The notes beneath the pieces are model-generated. The model was not told where the DNA came from and made no database searches. It saw only the letters and a program-made list of their open reading frames with translations. The translations under genes were made by a program, and so were the position numbers. Below, one piece after another: positions 1 to 7,648 of a DNA stretch of 47,784 nt. The stretch comes from Neisseria sp. Lineage in GTDB: Bacteria; Pseudomonadota; Gammaproteobacteria; Burkholderiales; Neisseriaceae. Each line of letters starts with the position of its first letter. Within the stretch, counting starts at the first letter, position 1. The DNA is taken from the NCBI RefSeq assembly GCF_030523955.1, contig NZ_JAUNHL010000019.1, positions 1-47,784 on the forward strand. The letters run 5' to 3'.

Positions 1-195
1 TACTGCTTTATGGGCACCTCTTCGCATTTGTTGCACTTAGATTGTCAATTCAAGCGATAAAAAACAGGCTGCTGTTTGGACGCAGGAAGGTGGCGTTTGG
101 ATAAAGTTCCTTAAGTGAAAACGGCTGCTGCGGTGTACAATACGCCTTTTCTTTTTATTGCGCCGGCAGGCCGGGTTTTAGCAAACGAGGATTTT

Positions 196-1008
196 ATGAA
201 CGACAATTTAAAACAGCGGCCTATCGGCGTATTTGATTCCGGGGTGGGTGGTTTAACCGTAGTGCGTGCGCTGATGGAACGATTGCCGATGGAAAACATC
301 GTTTATTTCGGCGACACCGCCCGCGTACCTTACGGGGTGAAATCGCGCCCGACCATCGAAACCTTCACCGCCCAGATTGTCGAGTTTCTGCTGCAAAACG
401 AAGTGAAGGCATTGGTGATTGCTTGCAATACGATTGCGGCGGTGGCCGGTCAGCGGGTACGCCAGCTGGCCGGCAATATGCCGGTAATGGATGTGATCAG
501 CGCCGGTGCGGCGGCGGCTTTGTCGGCCACGCGCAATAACCATATCGGCGTGATCGCTACCAATACCACGGTTAACAGCAATGCTTATGCCCGCGCCATT
601 CACTTGCAAAACCCGGAAACCCGCGTACAGTCACAGGCCTGCCCGCTGTTTGTGCCTTTGGTGGAAGAGGGTTGGCTCGATCACGAAGTTACCCGCCTCA
701 CCGCGCGCGAATACCTCAAACCGCTGTTGGCCGAAGATGTGGATACGCTGGTGTTGGGTTGTACCCATTACCCGCTGTTGAAACCTTTGCTGCAACGCGA
801 AGCGCCGGGTTTGCTGCTGGTCGATTCGGCGATTACCACTGCGGAGGCCGCTGCGAAAGCGTTATCGGAACAAGGCTTGTTGAACAACAGCGGCGCGGCG
901 GCGGATTACCGCTTTTATGTGAGCGATATTCCTTTGCGTTTCCAGACCATAGGCGAACGTTTTCTCGGCCGCAGTTTGGAGCAATTGGAGATGGTGGTAT
1001 TGGGTTGA
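196..1008 (+). CDS. murI: Glutamate racemase
   Basis: Converts L-glutamate to D-glutamate for peptidoglycan synthesis in the cytoplasm. The 270-residue product shows the family's motifs: FDSGVGGLTV near the N-terminus with the substrate-binding Asp-Ser, ACNT with the first catalytic Cys, and GCTHYPLL with the second. The length is typical. I chose the ATG at 196, preceded by a GAGG-type ribosome site and directly followed by the conserved core. An upstream GTG at 115 would add 27 residues that do not look like the family. The gene stands alone; a Correia-type repeat begins 9 bases after its stop. The assignment is secure. Confidence 0.96.
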   Translation: MNDNLKQRPIGVFDSGVGGLTVVRALMERLPMENIVYFGDTARVPYGVKSRPTIETFTAQIVEFLLQNEVKALVIACNTIAAVAGQRVRQLAGNMPVMDVISAGAAAALSATRNNHIGVIATNTTVNSNAYARAIHLQNPETRVQSQACPLFVPLVEEGWLDHEVTRLTAREYLKPLLAEDVDTLVLGCTHYPLLKPLLQREAPGLLLVDSAITTAEAAAKALSEQGLLNNSGAAADYRFYVSDIPLRFQTIGERFLGRSLEQLEMVVLG

Positions 1009-1016
1009 ATCGCTGA

Positions 1017-1123
1017 TATAGCGGATTAACTTAACTTTTGCTACGGCGTTGCTGCGCCTTACCGTACTATTTGTACTGTCTGCGGCTTGTTGCCTTGTAT
1101 CGAAAATGTGTGAATCCGCTATA
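1017..1123. repeat. Correia-type element (CREE), short form, 107 bp
   Basis: The element starts TATAGCGGATTAACTTAAC and ends GTGTGAATCCGCTATA, so its ends are inverted repeats with a TA target. Its interior (ACGGCGTTG, CCGTACTATTTGTACTGTC, TGCGGCTTG, GCCTTGT) matches the Correia repeat-enclosed elements of pathogenic Neisseria. The length equals the known internally deleted form of about 105 bp. The inner part of each terminal repeat differs from the meningococcal version. Near-identical copies lie at 18987-19093 and, in pieces, at 4600-4827, 25841-25986 and 44314-44381. Confidence 0.88.
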
Positions 1124-1131
1124 ACAAGGTT

Positions 1132-1143
1132 TTCAGACAGGCA
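1132..1143 (-). repeat. DNA uptake sequence, single copy
   Basis: This is an exact minus-strand copy of the 12-mer TGCCTGTCTGAA. It is unpaired and lies between the CREE and the small exported-peptide gene. Confidence 0.9.
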
Positions 1144-1303
1144 TGTGATGATTCTTTAAGATACTGTTAAAAATTCAAATGAAATAAAAAATGGGAACTT
1201 TTTAAAAAAAAGGGCTTCTTACTTCCCAAGCAGCATGAAAAAGATTGTGTTGTTTACTTTCTATATTCTATTTGAATCAAACAGAGAAAAAGGATTTTTA
1301 AGC

Positions 1304-1462
1304 ATGAAAAAATTTGTAGCTATCGCCGCCGCCGCTTTGGTATCTGCCGTTGTAGTAGCCGCTCCGTCTACTAAAGTTGAAACTTCTGCCGCTACCGCTT
1401 CTGCTCCGGCTACTGCCAGCAGCGTGTTGGCTCCTGCTACTGCTAGCGCAGCTTCTAACTAA
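1304..1462 (+). CDS. Small Ala/Thr/Ser-rich exported peptide (52 aa), unknown function
   Basis: I do not recognise this as a named gene. The 52-residue product starts MKKFVAIAAAALVSAVVVAA, a textbook Sec signal peptide with cleavage likely after Val-Val-Ala-Ala. The predicted mature part is about 32 residues of almost only Ala, Thr, Ser, Pro and Val, so probably disordered. The start at 1304 follows an AAAAAGGA ribosome site; an in-frame upstream ATG at 1235 has no good site and would bury the signal peptide. A strong terminator follows the stop closely, which supports a real single-gene transcript. The AT-rich 120 bp upstream probably holds its promoter, but I cannot place it exactly. Confidence 0.75.
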   Translation: MKKFVAIAAAALVSAVVVAAPSTKVETSAATASAPATASSVLAPATASAASN

Positions 1463-1481
1463 TCATCGGATTAGTTTCAAT

Positions 1482-1510
1482 AAAACCGCCTGTTTTCAGG
1501 CGGTTTTATT
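1482..1510 (+). terminator. Rho-independent terminator
   Basis: A perfect 11-bp stem (AAAACCGCCTG with CAGGCGGTTTT), a TTTT loop and a T-rich tail lie 20 bases after the small peptide gene. The structure is nearly symmetrical and could also end scpA transcription arriving from the other side. Confidence 0.88.
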
Positions 1511-1517
1511 TTGGTAT

Positions 1518-2375
1518 TTAATCGTCCGCCCAATCTTCTTCGGCGGTTGCCGATGCCGCTTCATCATAAGCAGCCTCTTGGGCATGGATTTCGATTTCGG
1601 CATAGTTTTCCGGCTGCACAATCCGTACCAAGCCCTCTTTGGCCAATTCCAGCAGCGCAATAAAATTCACCACCACGTAAGCCACACCTTGTTCGGGGTG
1701 AAACAGCGAAGAAAAACGGCAGCTGCCTTCTTGCAAGCGGCGCAGAATACTGCTCATTTGCGCGCGCACGGAAATCGCTTCGCGCATCACTTCGTGGCTT
1801 TTATTGTGTTTGGCGCGCGATAGAATGGCGAGCCAGGCTTGGGTGAGGTCGCTGATTTGTACTTCCGGTAACTTGGCTTCGGCGGCGATTTCCAGAGGCA
1901 GATAAGCCCAGGCGAAATCGCGTCCGGCGCGCGGCAGCGCATCGAGGCCGGCGGCGGCGAGTTTCATTTGTTCGTAGGCCAGCAGGCGGCGGACCAGTTC
2001 GGCGCGCGGGTCGGCGGCTTCCTCTTCTTCCACCGGTGCAGGTTGCGGCAGCAGCAGGCGCGATTTGATTTCGATCAGCACCGCCGCCATCAGTAAATAT
2101 TCCGCCGCCAAATCAAACTGATGGGCTTCCATCTGCGCGATGTAGTGCAGGTATTGCTCGGTGATTTTAATCATCGGAATATCCAGCACATCGATGTTTT
2201 GTTTGCGGATCAGATACAGCAGCAAATCCAGCGGGCCTTGGAAACTGTGCAACACCACTTTCAGGGCATCCGGCGGGATAAACAAATCCTGCGGCATGTC
2301 GGTAACCGGCTGGCCGAATACCCAGGCAACCGTAGGGTCGGAAGGGTGGGCGGCGTCGGTTTGGCTGGCAAGCAT
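1518..2375 (-). CDS. scpA: Segregation and condensation protein A
   Basis: ScpA is the kleisin subunit that bridges the SMC ATPase with ScpB for chromosome condensation and segregation. The 285-residue product has the family hallmark HSFQGPLDLLLYLIRKQNIDVLDIPM at about residues 43-68, followed by the helical MAAVLIEIKSRLLLP stretch, an acidic linker, and a C-terminal winged-helix part that includes VVNFIALLELAKEG. The acidic tail is usual. The start has an AGGAAA ribosome site. It lies 55 bp downstream of tcdA on the same strand, so co-transcription is possible. No scpB or smc is seen in the window. Confidence 0.94.
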   Translation of the reverse strand: MLASQTDAAHPSDPTVAWVFGQPVTDMPQDLFIPPDALKVVLHSFQGPLDLLLYLIRKQNIDVLDIPMIKITEQYLHYIAQMEAHQFDLAAEYLLMAAVLIEIKSRLLLPQPAPVEEEEAADPRAELVRRLLAYEQMKLAAAGLDALPRAGRDFAWAYLPLEIAAEAKLPEVQISDLTQAWLAILSRAKHNKSHEVMREAISVRAQMSSILRRLQEGSCRFSSLFHPEQGVAYVVVNFIALLELAKEGLVRIVQPENYAEIEIHAQEAAYDEAASATAEEDWADD

Positions 2376-2430
2376 GGGTTGGGTTTCCTATTCGGTAGGC
2401 CGGCGGGCGTTTGATCGGGCCGGATATTTT

Positions 2431-3222
2431 TCAGACAGGCTTTTTCGCCAGATAATCAATCGCTGCTTGTGCGCAATAAAGGCCGAACGATGCGGTAACC
2501 AGCATGCTGGCGCCGTAGCCCGCGCAAGATAATCCTTGCGGCGCCGCATCGGTTTCGCAGGCTTCGCCTGTTTGCGGCAGGGTGATGTTTTCGGTGGAAA
2601 ATACGCAGGGTACGTTCATTTTTTGCCGGGTATCGCGTGAAAAACCATAGCGCTTGCGCAAGGTGTAGCGCAGGTTGGCCAGCAGCGGGTCGTGGGTTAC
2701 CCGGCTTAAGTCTGCGGTTTGGATAAGCGCGGGATTTTTCTGGCCGCCGGCGCCTCCACTGAGGATAAAGGGTTGGCCGCGGGAAACGAAATAGGCGGCC
2801 ATCGCGGCTTTTACACGGATTTGGTCGATGGCGTCGATTACGAAATCATAGGATTGGCCGAACAGTTCGGCCAAGTTGTCTTCGGTAACAAAGTCTTCGA
2901 TTTCGCGAACCCGGCAGGCCGGATTGATTTGCAGGATGCGCTCGTGCAATGAGGTCACTTTGGCTTTGCCGAATTCGGAAGTGAGCGCGGGCAGTTGGCG
3001 GTTGACATTCGATTCGGCGACATTGTCCAAATCAATCAGGGTTAAACGGCCGATGCCGGTGCGTGAGAGCGCTTCCACCGCCCACGATCCGACGCCGCCT
3101 ACGCCGACCACGCAAATGTGTGCTTGCGAAAAACGCTGTAAAGCGGCTGTGCCGTAAAGGCGGGCGATGCCGCCGAAGCGGCGGTCAGAGGGGGAATCCG
3201 GGGGAGAAGAAACTGGGTTCAT
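2431..3222 (-). CDS. tcdA: tRNA threonylcarbamoyladenosine dehydratase (E1-like, HesA/MoeB/ThiF family)
   Basis: TcdA (CsdL/YgdL) uses ATP to cyclise t6A at position 37 of ANN-decoding tRNAs. The 263-residue product has the nucleotide-binding GVGGVGSWAVEALSRTGIG, then LIDLDNVAESNVNRQ, and DAIDQIRVKAA, all typical of the E1-like fold. I chose the ATG at 3222 (MNPVSSPPDS); the open frame runs back to 3318 without family-like sequence. The last codons, Lys-Pro-Val-stop, lie inside a DUS core, so the uptake sequence supplies the stop codon. The gene is divergent from the stress-protein gene at 3407. Confidence 0.93.
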   Translation of the reverse strand: MNPVSSPPDSPSDRRFGGIARLYGTAALQRFSQAHICVVGVGGVGSWAVEALSRTGIGRLTLIDLDNVAESNVNRQLPALTSEFGKAKVTSLHERILQINPACRVREIEDFVTEDNLAELFGQSYDFVIDAIDQIRVKAAMAAYFVSRGQPFILSGGAGGQKNPALIQTADLSRVTHDPLLANLRYTLRKRYGFSRDTRQKMNVPCVFSTENITLPQTGEACETDAAPQGLSCAGYGASMLVTASFGLYCAQAAIDYLAKKPV

Positions 3223-3406
3223 TTTGTAGTAAGTCAAAAACAATTGGAAAAAATGCCGACAAACGGCATGGCCTGCATTATACTGCAAGCAGGGAAGCGG
3301 TGCGTGCCGGTTGAGCATTCATACCGTATTCGCCGGTTATTCTGCCGCAGAGTCGGACCGTGTTATCGGGATGATTCCATTTTTGGTTGGAACAAGGAGA
3401 ACAAAG

Positions 3407-3874
3407 ATGTACAAACATTTGGTAGTCGCCGTAGACGGCAGTGCAACTTCTTTGAATGCTTTGCAGCACGCTTGCAGCCTCGCGGAGATGAGCAACGCGA
3501 AAATAACTTTGGTTCATGTGGCCAACCCTTCGGAATATATGGCCATGGCGCCCGAGTTTATGCATCACGCAAGTTATGAAGAGGCTGCGGTAGCGCAAGG
3601 TAACGAGGTTTTGGATTTTGCCGAAAAAGCGGTGCAAGAAGCCGGTTTGAGCGATGTGGTCAAACACCTTTTGGTGGCCAATAAGGGTGCGCGCGATATG
3701 GCGCAGGAATTGGTAGATTATGCCGATGCACAGGGTGCGGAATTGTTGGTGTTGGGTACGCACGGTCGTAGCGGTTTGATGCATCTCTTAATGGGCAGCT
3801 TCGCGGAAACCGTGATGCGGCAAAGCCATCTGCCTTTATTGGTTATCCGCAGCCAGAAGGATGAAGACGAGTAA
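3407..3874 (+). CDS. Universal stress protein, UspA family
   Basis: The 155-residue cytoplasmic product has a single Usp domain. It begins MYKHLVVAVDGS, the usual first strand, and ends with GTHGRSGLMHLLMGSFAETV, which matches the G-2x-G-9x-G-(S/T) ATP-binding signature of the MJ0577-like subgroup. It is therefore probably a nucleotide-binding member. I chose the ATG at 3407 because it has an AAGGAG site and begins at the conserved strand; the frame extends upstream to 3311 without support. It is a single gene with a DUS hairpin terminator right behind it. The specific stress role is unknown. Confidence 0.92.
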   Translation: MYKHLVVAVDGSATSLNALQHACSLAEMSNAKITLVHVANPSEYMAMAPEFMHHASYEEAAVAQGNEVLDFAEKAVQEAGLSDVVKHLLVANKGARDMAQELVDYADAQGAELLVLGTHGRSGLMHLLMGSFAETVMRQSHLPLLVIRSQKDEDE

Positions 3875-3898
3875 ACAGCGGATGTGTAACTTAAATAA

Positions 3899-3931
3899 AT
3901 GCCTGTCTGAAAAATGTTTTCAGACAGGCAT
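3899..3931 (+). terminator. DUS inverted-pair terminator
   Basis: Two DUS copies face each other (ATGCCTGTCTGAAAA, short loop, TTTTCAGACAGGCAT), making a stem of about 15 bp right after the stress-protein gene. Confidence 0.85.
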
Positions 3932-3974
3932 ATCTTATCGGTTTTGAGATTTTGACGAGTGGTGAGAAAACGAT

Positions 3975-4592
3975 ATGTTGAATTTGTATTATCTGCCGGG
4001 CGCCTGTTCTTTGGTACCGCATGTGGCGCTGGAATGGACGGGGGCGGATTATCAGGCGGTAGAGGTGCCGCGCGACAGTTTGAAATCGCCGGAATTTCTG
4101 GCATTGAACCCGCAAGGCTCGGTGCCAGTGTTGCAGGACGGTGATTGGGCGTTAACCCAGAACGCGGCGATATTGGGTTACCTTGACGAATGTTATCCCG
4201 AAGCAAATCTGTTTGGCAGCGGCGATGCCCGTTCGCGCGCCGGTGCCCGCCAGTGGTTGGCTTATGTCAACAGCGATTTGCATAAAGCGTTCGCGCCGCT
4301 GTTTGCCCCGCAGCGTTTTATCGATGACGAGAGCGAGCAGGCCAAGCTGCGTGCGGTGGCGGCGGGGAGGGTAACGGCTTTGTACGAATGGCCGGCCAAG
4401 GTGTTGGCACAACAGCCGTTTTTAAACGGCCATGAACTGACGATTGCCGATGTTTATTTATACGTAACCCTGCGTTGGGCGTTTGCGCTCGGCTTGGACT
4501 TGTCGTTTTATCCGATGCTGGACGGTTTTATGAATCGGGTGGAGGAAAACGAGGGTGTACAGGCGGCGCTGCGGCAACAAGGTTTGCTGTAA
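3975..4592 (+). CDS. gst: Glutathione S-transferase, beta-class-like
   Basis: The 205-residue cytosolic enzyme has an N-terminal thioredoxin-like domain. It starts LNLYYLPGACSLVPHVAL, with a Cys at position 10 as in bacterial beta-class GSTs. NPQGSVPVLQDG carries the cis-Pro, and LTQNAAILGYLDE is the glutathione-binding turn. The C-terminal half is all-helical and contains LTIADVYLYVTLRWA, the usual N-capping box. It presumably conjugates or reduces electrophiles with glutathione; the substrate cannot be told. The ribosome site before the ATG at 3975 is weak. It is followed by a composite Correia repeat. Confidence 0.93.
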   Translation: MLNLYYLPGACSLVPHVALEWTGADYQAVEVPRDSLKSPEFLALNPQGSVPVLQDGDWALTQNAAILGYLDECYPEANLFGSGDARSRAGARQWLAYVNSDLHKAFAPLFAPQRFIDDESEQAKLRAVAAGRVTALYEWPAKVLAQQPFLNGHELTIADVYLYVTLRWAFALGLDLSFYPMLDGFMNRVEENEGVQAALRQQGLL

Positions 4593-4599
4593 AACGATC

Positions 4600-4827
4600 G
4601 CTGATCCTAACTTTCGCTAGACGTTGCTGCGCCTTCGCTCAGAACGGTTTTGTAAGCCGCTGAAGCGGCAACAGAATCGGTTCCGTATGTGTATACTGTC
4701 TTCGGCTCACCGCCTTGTATAATGCAGATTTAATTAATTTTCGATACAAGGCAGCAAGCCGCAGACAGTACAAGTAGTACGGCAAGGCGCAGCAACGCCG
4801 TAGCGAAAGTTAAGTTAATCTGCTATA
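4600..4827. repeat. Composite of two head-to-head Correia-type elements
   Basis: The left part (about 4600-4720) is a long-form CREE with the extra central block (GAATCGGTTCCGTA) and a decayed outer end. The right part (about 4718-4827) is a short-form element in the opposite orientation, ending CGTAGCGAAAGTTAAGTTAA and TCTGCTATA. The outer arms complement each other, for example GTTGCTGCGCCTT near 4623 and AAGGCGCAGCAAC near 4784, so the whole could fold into one large hairpin. It lies between gst and serB, which converge. Confidence 0.78.
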
Positions 4828-4846
4828 GAGGTAATTTCATTCGTTC

Positions 4847-4877
4847 CGTCATGCTCAGGCCAAGCACGAGCATGACG
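4847..4877. repeat. 10-bp perfect inverted repeat
   Basis: CGTCATGCTC and GAGCATGACG are separated by 11 bases. There is no T-run on either side, so this is not a normal terminator. The space from 4828 to 4935 is otherwise featureless. Confidence 0.5.
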
Positions 4878-4935
4878 CAGATGGTTAAGTGATGAAATGA
4901 CTCGTATAAGGCTTCATTATAGAGAATAGAAAAAA

Positions 4936-4971
4936 ATGCCTGTCTGAAAACATTTTCAGACAGGCATTTTT
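4936..4971. terminator. DUS inverted-pair terminator between converging genes
   Basis: Facing DUS copies form a 14-15 bp stem followed by TTTTTAT on the plus strand and by A/T-rich sequence on the other. It lies 13 bases beyond the serB stop and probably works in both directions. Confidence 0.82.
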
Positions 4972-4983
4972 ATCAATAAACCG

Positions 4984-5811
4984 TTAAACAAACAAACCGC
5001 GTAAAGCTTCCAAACCGTTAAAGCGTATGGCCACATCGGCGTGCTGTTCGGTTTTCGGTTTGGCGTGATAAGCCACGCCGATGCCTGCTTCCTGCAACAT
5101 CGGAATATCATTGGCGCCGTCGCCCACTGCCAGCACCTGATTGGCGCTCAAGCCGAGTTCTTCGCGGTGTCGGCGCAACAAATCGGCCTTGGCCTGTGCA
5201 TCGATCATGCGGCCTTTGAGTTTGCCGGTGAGCTTGCCATCGGCCGTTTCCAATACATTGGCGTAGGCGTAATCGAGGCCGAGCTGTTGTTGCAGGCGCT
5301 CGGTGAAAAAGGTAAATCCGCCGGAAACCAGCAGAAACTTCACGCCGTGGCGTTTGCATTCGGCAATCAGATATTCCGCACCGGGAGAAAGTTTGAGTAC
5401 ATTGTCGTATACGGATTGCAATACGTTTTCGTCCAAGCCTTCCAAGAGCGCCACACGCTCGGTTAAAGATTGTGCAAAATCCATTTCGCCACGCATCGAG
5501 CGCTCGGTAATTTCCGCCACTTTTTCTTTCAGGCCGACGCCGGCGGCGATTTCGTCGATACATTCGATGGTGATCAGGGTGGAATCCATATCGCTGACAA
5601 TCAAGCCTAATCCGCCAAACGGTTTATCTGGTAAGACGGCATAGTCAATCTGTTGCACCGCCAGCGCCGCCGCCGTTTGTTCAGAGAGGGTAAAACCCTC
5701 GTCTACCGGAATACGTGCCACCGTGGCCGACGGGAAATGGGCGGCGGGCAGGCCGGAGAGGTCGCAGTTGGCAATATCGGGGTGCTGGAGAACCAGAACG
5801 GTGGCGGTCAT
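4984..5811 (-). CDS. serB: Phosphoserine phosphatase
   Basis: Last step of serine biosynthesis: hydrolysis of O-phosphoserine. The 275-residue haloacid-dehalogenase-type enzyme has the nucleophile motif DMDSTLI at residues 74-80, motif II in LLVSGGFTFF, and motif III/IV in AVGDGANDIPMLQEAG. An N-terminal region of about 65 residues precedes the catalytic domain, as in other proteobacterial SerB proteins. I chose the ATG at 5811 with an AGGA site; an upstream in-frame start at 5871 gives an unlikely extension. Single gene, between the DUS terminator and the tRNA-Glu gene, all on the minus strand. Confidence 0.95.
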   Translation of the reverse strand: MTATVLVLQHPDIANCDLSGLPAAHFPSATVARIPVDEGFTLSEQTAAALAVQQIDYAVLPDKPFGGLGLIVSDMDSTLITIECIDEIAAGVGLKEKVAEITERSMRGEMDFAQSLTERVALLEGLDENVLQSVYDNVLKLSPGAEYLIAECKRHGVKFLLVSGGFTFFTERLQQQLGLDYAYANVLETADGKLTGKLKGRMIDAQAKADLLRRHREELGLSANQVLAVGDGANDIPMLQEAGIGVAYHAKPKTEQHADVAIRFNGLEALRGLFV

Positions 5812-5877
5812 AACGGGATTCCTGAAGGCTGAAGGGTAGAAAGTTGCAGAAGGCTGAGGACGAAACGGCAAAAGAAA

Positions 5878-5905
5878 TCAAAAATAAAGCCGGGTAGAAC
5901 CGGCG
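5878..5905 (-). terminator. Terminator of tRNA-Glu
   Basis: Read on the minus strand, GCCGG and CCGGC form a short stem around TTCTAC, followed by TTTATTTTTG. It sits 14 bases after the tRNA. Confidence 0.62.
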
Positions 5906-5918
5906 GATAAATGGAGGG

Positions 5919-5994
5919 TGGCACGCCCACGGGGATTCGAACCCCGGTTGCCGCCGTGAAAGGGCAGTGTCCTAGGCCTCTAGACGATGGGCGC
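5919..5994 (-). tRNA. tRNA-Glu (anticodon TTC)
   Basis: The minus strand reads GCGCCCATCGTCTAGAGG and so on. The acceptor stem GCGCCCA pairs with TGGGCGT, the anticodon loop is CTTTCAC, and the T arm is CCGGGGTTCGAATCCCCG. It is 76 nt long with an encoded CCA end. The D and T arms are canonical. Confidence 0.95.
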
Positions 5995-6046
5995 GTAACC
6001 GAATTGCGAACTATACCGAGCGTTGTTTGTGCTGTCAAATCTGCGT

Positions 6047-6058
6047 TTCAGACAGGCA
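6047..6058 (-). repeat. DNA uptake sequence, single copy
   Basis: Exact 12-mer in the short space between tRNA-Glu and hemE. Confidence 0.9.
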
Positions 6059-6115
6059 TAGCGGCTTGTGATATGATGCGCGCTGTTGCTTAAAGACTTT
6101 GCGAGCGAGTGGTTT

Positions 6116-7180
6116 ATGAGCCCTTTGAAAAACGATACTTTTTTACGTGCTTTGTTAAAACAGCCGGTGGATTACACGCCGGTGTGGATGATGCGCCAGG
6201 CCGGCCGTTATTTGCCGGAGTACCGCGCTACCCGTGCTAAAGCCGGCAGTTTTCTCGATTTATGTAAAAACACTGAATTGGCCACCGAAGTAACGATCCA
6301 GCCTTTGGAGCGTTTCGATTTGGATGCGGCGATTTTGTTCTCCGATATTTTAACGGTGCCCGATGCGATGGGCTTGGGCTTGTATTTTGCCGAGGGCGAA
6401 GGGCCGAAATTCGAACGCCCTTTGCAACATGAAGATGATATACGCCGCTTGCAGCTGCCCGATATGGCTGCGCTTAGTTATGTGTTTGATGCGGTTTCTT
6501 CGATTCGGCGCGCGCTTGACGGCAGAGTGCCTTTAATCGGCTTTTCCGGCAGCCCGTTTACCTTGGCCTGCTATATGGTGGAAGGCGGTGGCAGTAAGGA
6601 ATTCCGTATCATTAAATCGATGATGTATTCCCGCCCCGAATTGTTGCACCGGATTTTGGAAACCAACGCGCAGGCGGTAACGGCTTATTTGAACGAGCAA
6701 ATTAAAGCAGGCGCGCAGGCCGTACAGATTTTCGATACCTGGGGCGGCGTATTGAGCGGCGAGGCGTTCGAAACCTTCAGTCTTCATTATATGCGTCAAA
6801 TCGTCGCCGGCTTGATCCGCGAATACGAAGGCCGCACCATTCCGGTGATTCTGTTTACCAAAGGCGGCGGCCAGTGGCTGGAAAAAATGGCGGCAAGCGG
6901 CGCCGATGCGTTGGGTTTGGATTGGACTTGCGATATCGGCCAGGCGCGCAGCAGGGTGGGCAGCCAAGTGGCATTGCAGGGGAATTTCGATCCTTTTGCG
7001 CTGTTCGGTACGCCCGAGCGCATCGAAGAAGAAGTGGCGCGCATTCTGGCCGGTTTCGGTACCGGCAGCGGCCATGTATTCAACCTCGGCCACGGCATTA
7101 ATCAGCATACGCCGCCGGAACACGCCAAGGTGTTGGTGGATGCGGTACATCGTTTGTCGCGCCAATATCATCATGGTTGA
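6116..7180 (+). CDS. hemE: Uroporphyrinogen decarboxylase
   Basis: Decarboxylates the four acetate groups of uroporphyrinogen III to give coproporphyrinogen III in haem synthesis. The 354-residue product has the signature [16 protein letters not shown] at about residues 22-37 with the substrate-binding Arg residues, the FSDILT Asp motif, [20 protein letters not shown], and the C-terminal [10 protein letters not shown]. Length matches the family exactly. I chose the ATG at 6116 over an in-frame start at 6086 because the family begins here. It is a single gene; the other haem gene in the window, hemH, is 36 kb away. Confidence 0.97.
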   Translation: MSPLKNDTFLRALLKQPVDYTPVWMMRQAGRYLPEYRATRAKAGSFLDLCKNTELATEVTIQPLERFDLDAAILFSDILTVPDAMGLGLYFAEGEGPKFERPLQHEDDIRRLQLPDMAALSYVFDAVSSIRRALDGRVPLIGFSGSPFTLACYMVEGGGSKEFRIIKSMMYSRPELLHRILETNAQAVTAYLNEQIKAGAQAVQIFDTWGGVLSGEAFETFSLHYMRQIVAGLIREYEGRTIPVILFTKGGGQWLEKMAASGADALGLDWTCDIGQARSRVGSQVALQGNFDPFALFGTPERIEEEVARILAGFGTGSGHVFNLGHGINQHTPPEHAKVLVDAVHRLSRQYHHG

Positions 7181-7193
7181 TAGGGCTTGAGTT

Positions 7194-7205
7194 TTCAGAC
7201 AGGCA
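7194..7205 (-). repeat. DNA uptake sequence, single copy
   Basis: Exact 12-mer just behind hemE, ahead of the hemE terminator. Confidence 0.9.
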
Positions 7206-7227
7206 TTGCGAAGAAAACATACCCACA

Positions 7228-7263
7228 TACAGCGCACCGGCAGTTTGGTGCGCTGTATTTTTT
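7228..7263 (+). terminator. hemE terminator
   Basis: TACAGCGCACC pairs perfectly with GGTGCGCTGTA around an 8-base loop, and six T residues follow. The remaining 385 bp to the next gene (7264-7648) is AT-rich with no convincing gene; it must hold the transporter promoter, but I see no clear -35/-10 pair. Confidence 0.88.
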
Positions 7264-7648
7264 ATGGTGCCGATAAGCGTTACATATTCGGTCTGATGCA
7301 TATGACGGATTGATTTTTAGCAGGGATTTGAAACGGTTCATGCTTTTTTTGTTGCAGGAGGCGGCAACTAAGGTTAATAATGGTGAAGTATTGTATAAAC
7401 GATTTGTCTTGCTAGGCTTTGTAAAATTGTAGATAATTCGTCGTCGCTCAGATGAATTTGAAGACAGCCGGTATAAATTTCTACAAGCGGAAATAGCTGA
7501 TGGCAGAATCTAAATTGTTTTGAGTCAATGCGTTATATAGATGTTTCGGTGAGAGCCGCTGTTTCCTAAGCTGAACATACGGATGTGGAAAAACGTTGGT
7601 TGCCTGCCGACCCAATCACGAGTTTAAATAATATAGGAGTAACTGAAT

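Noticed and set aside
1-113. Possible tail of an insertion-sequence transposase at the window's left edge
   Set aside because: A short open frame runs from the edge to about 111 and the wording faintly recalls IS30-type ends, but it is too short to identify and no inverted repeat can be paired.
7264-7648. Riboswitch or small RNA in the 385-bp leader of the amino-acid transporter
   Set aside because: I looked for conserved aptamer-like cores and terminator-antiterminator pairs and saw none; it is only AT-rich.
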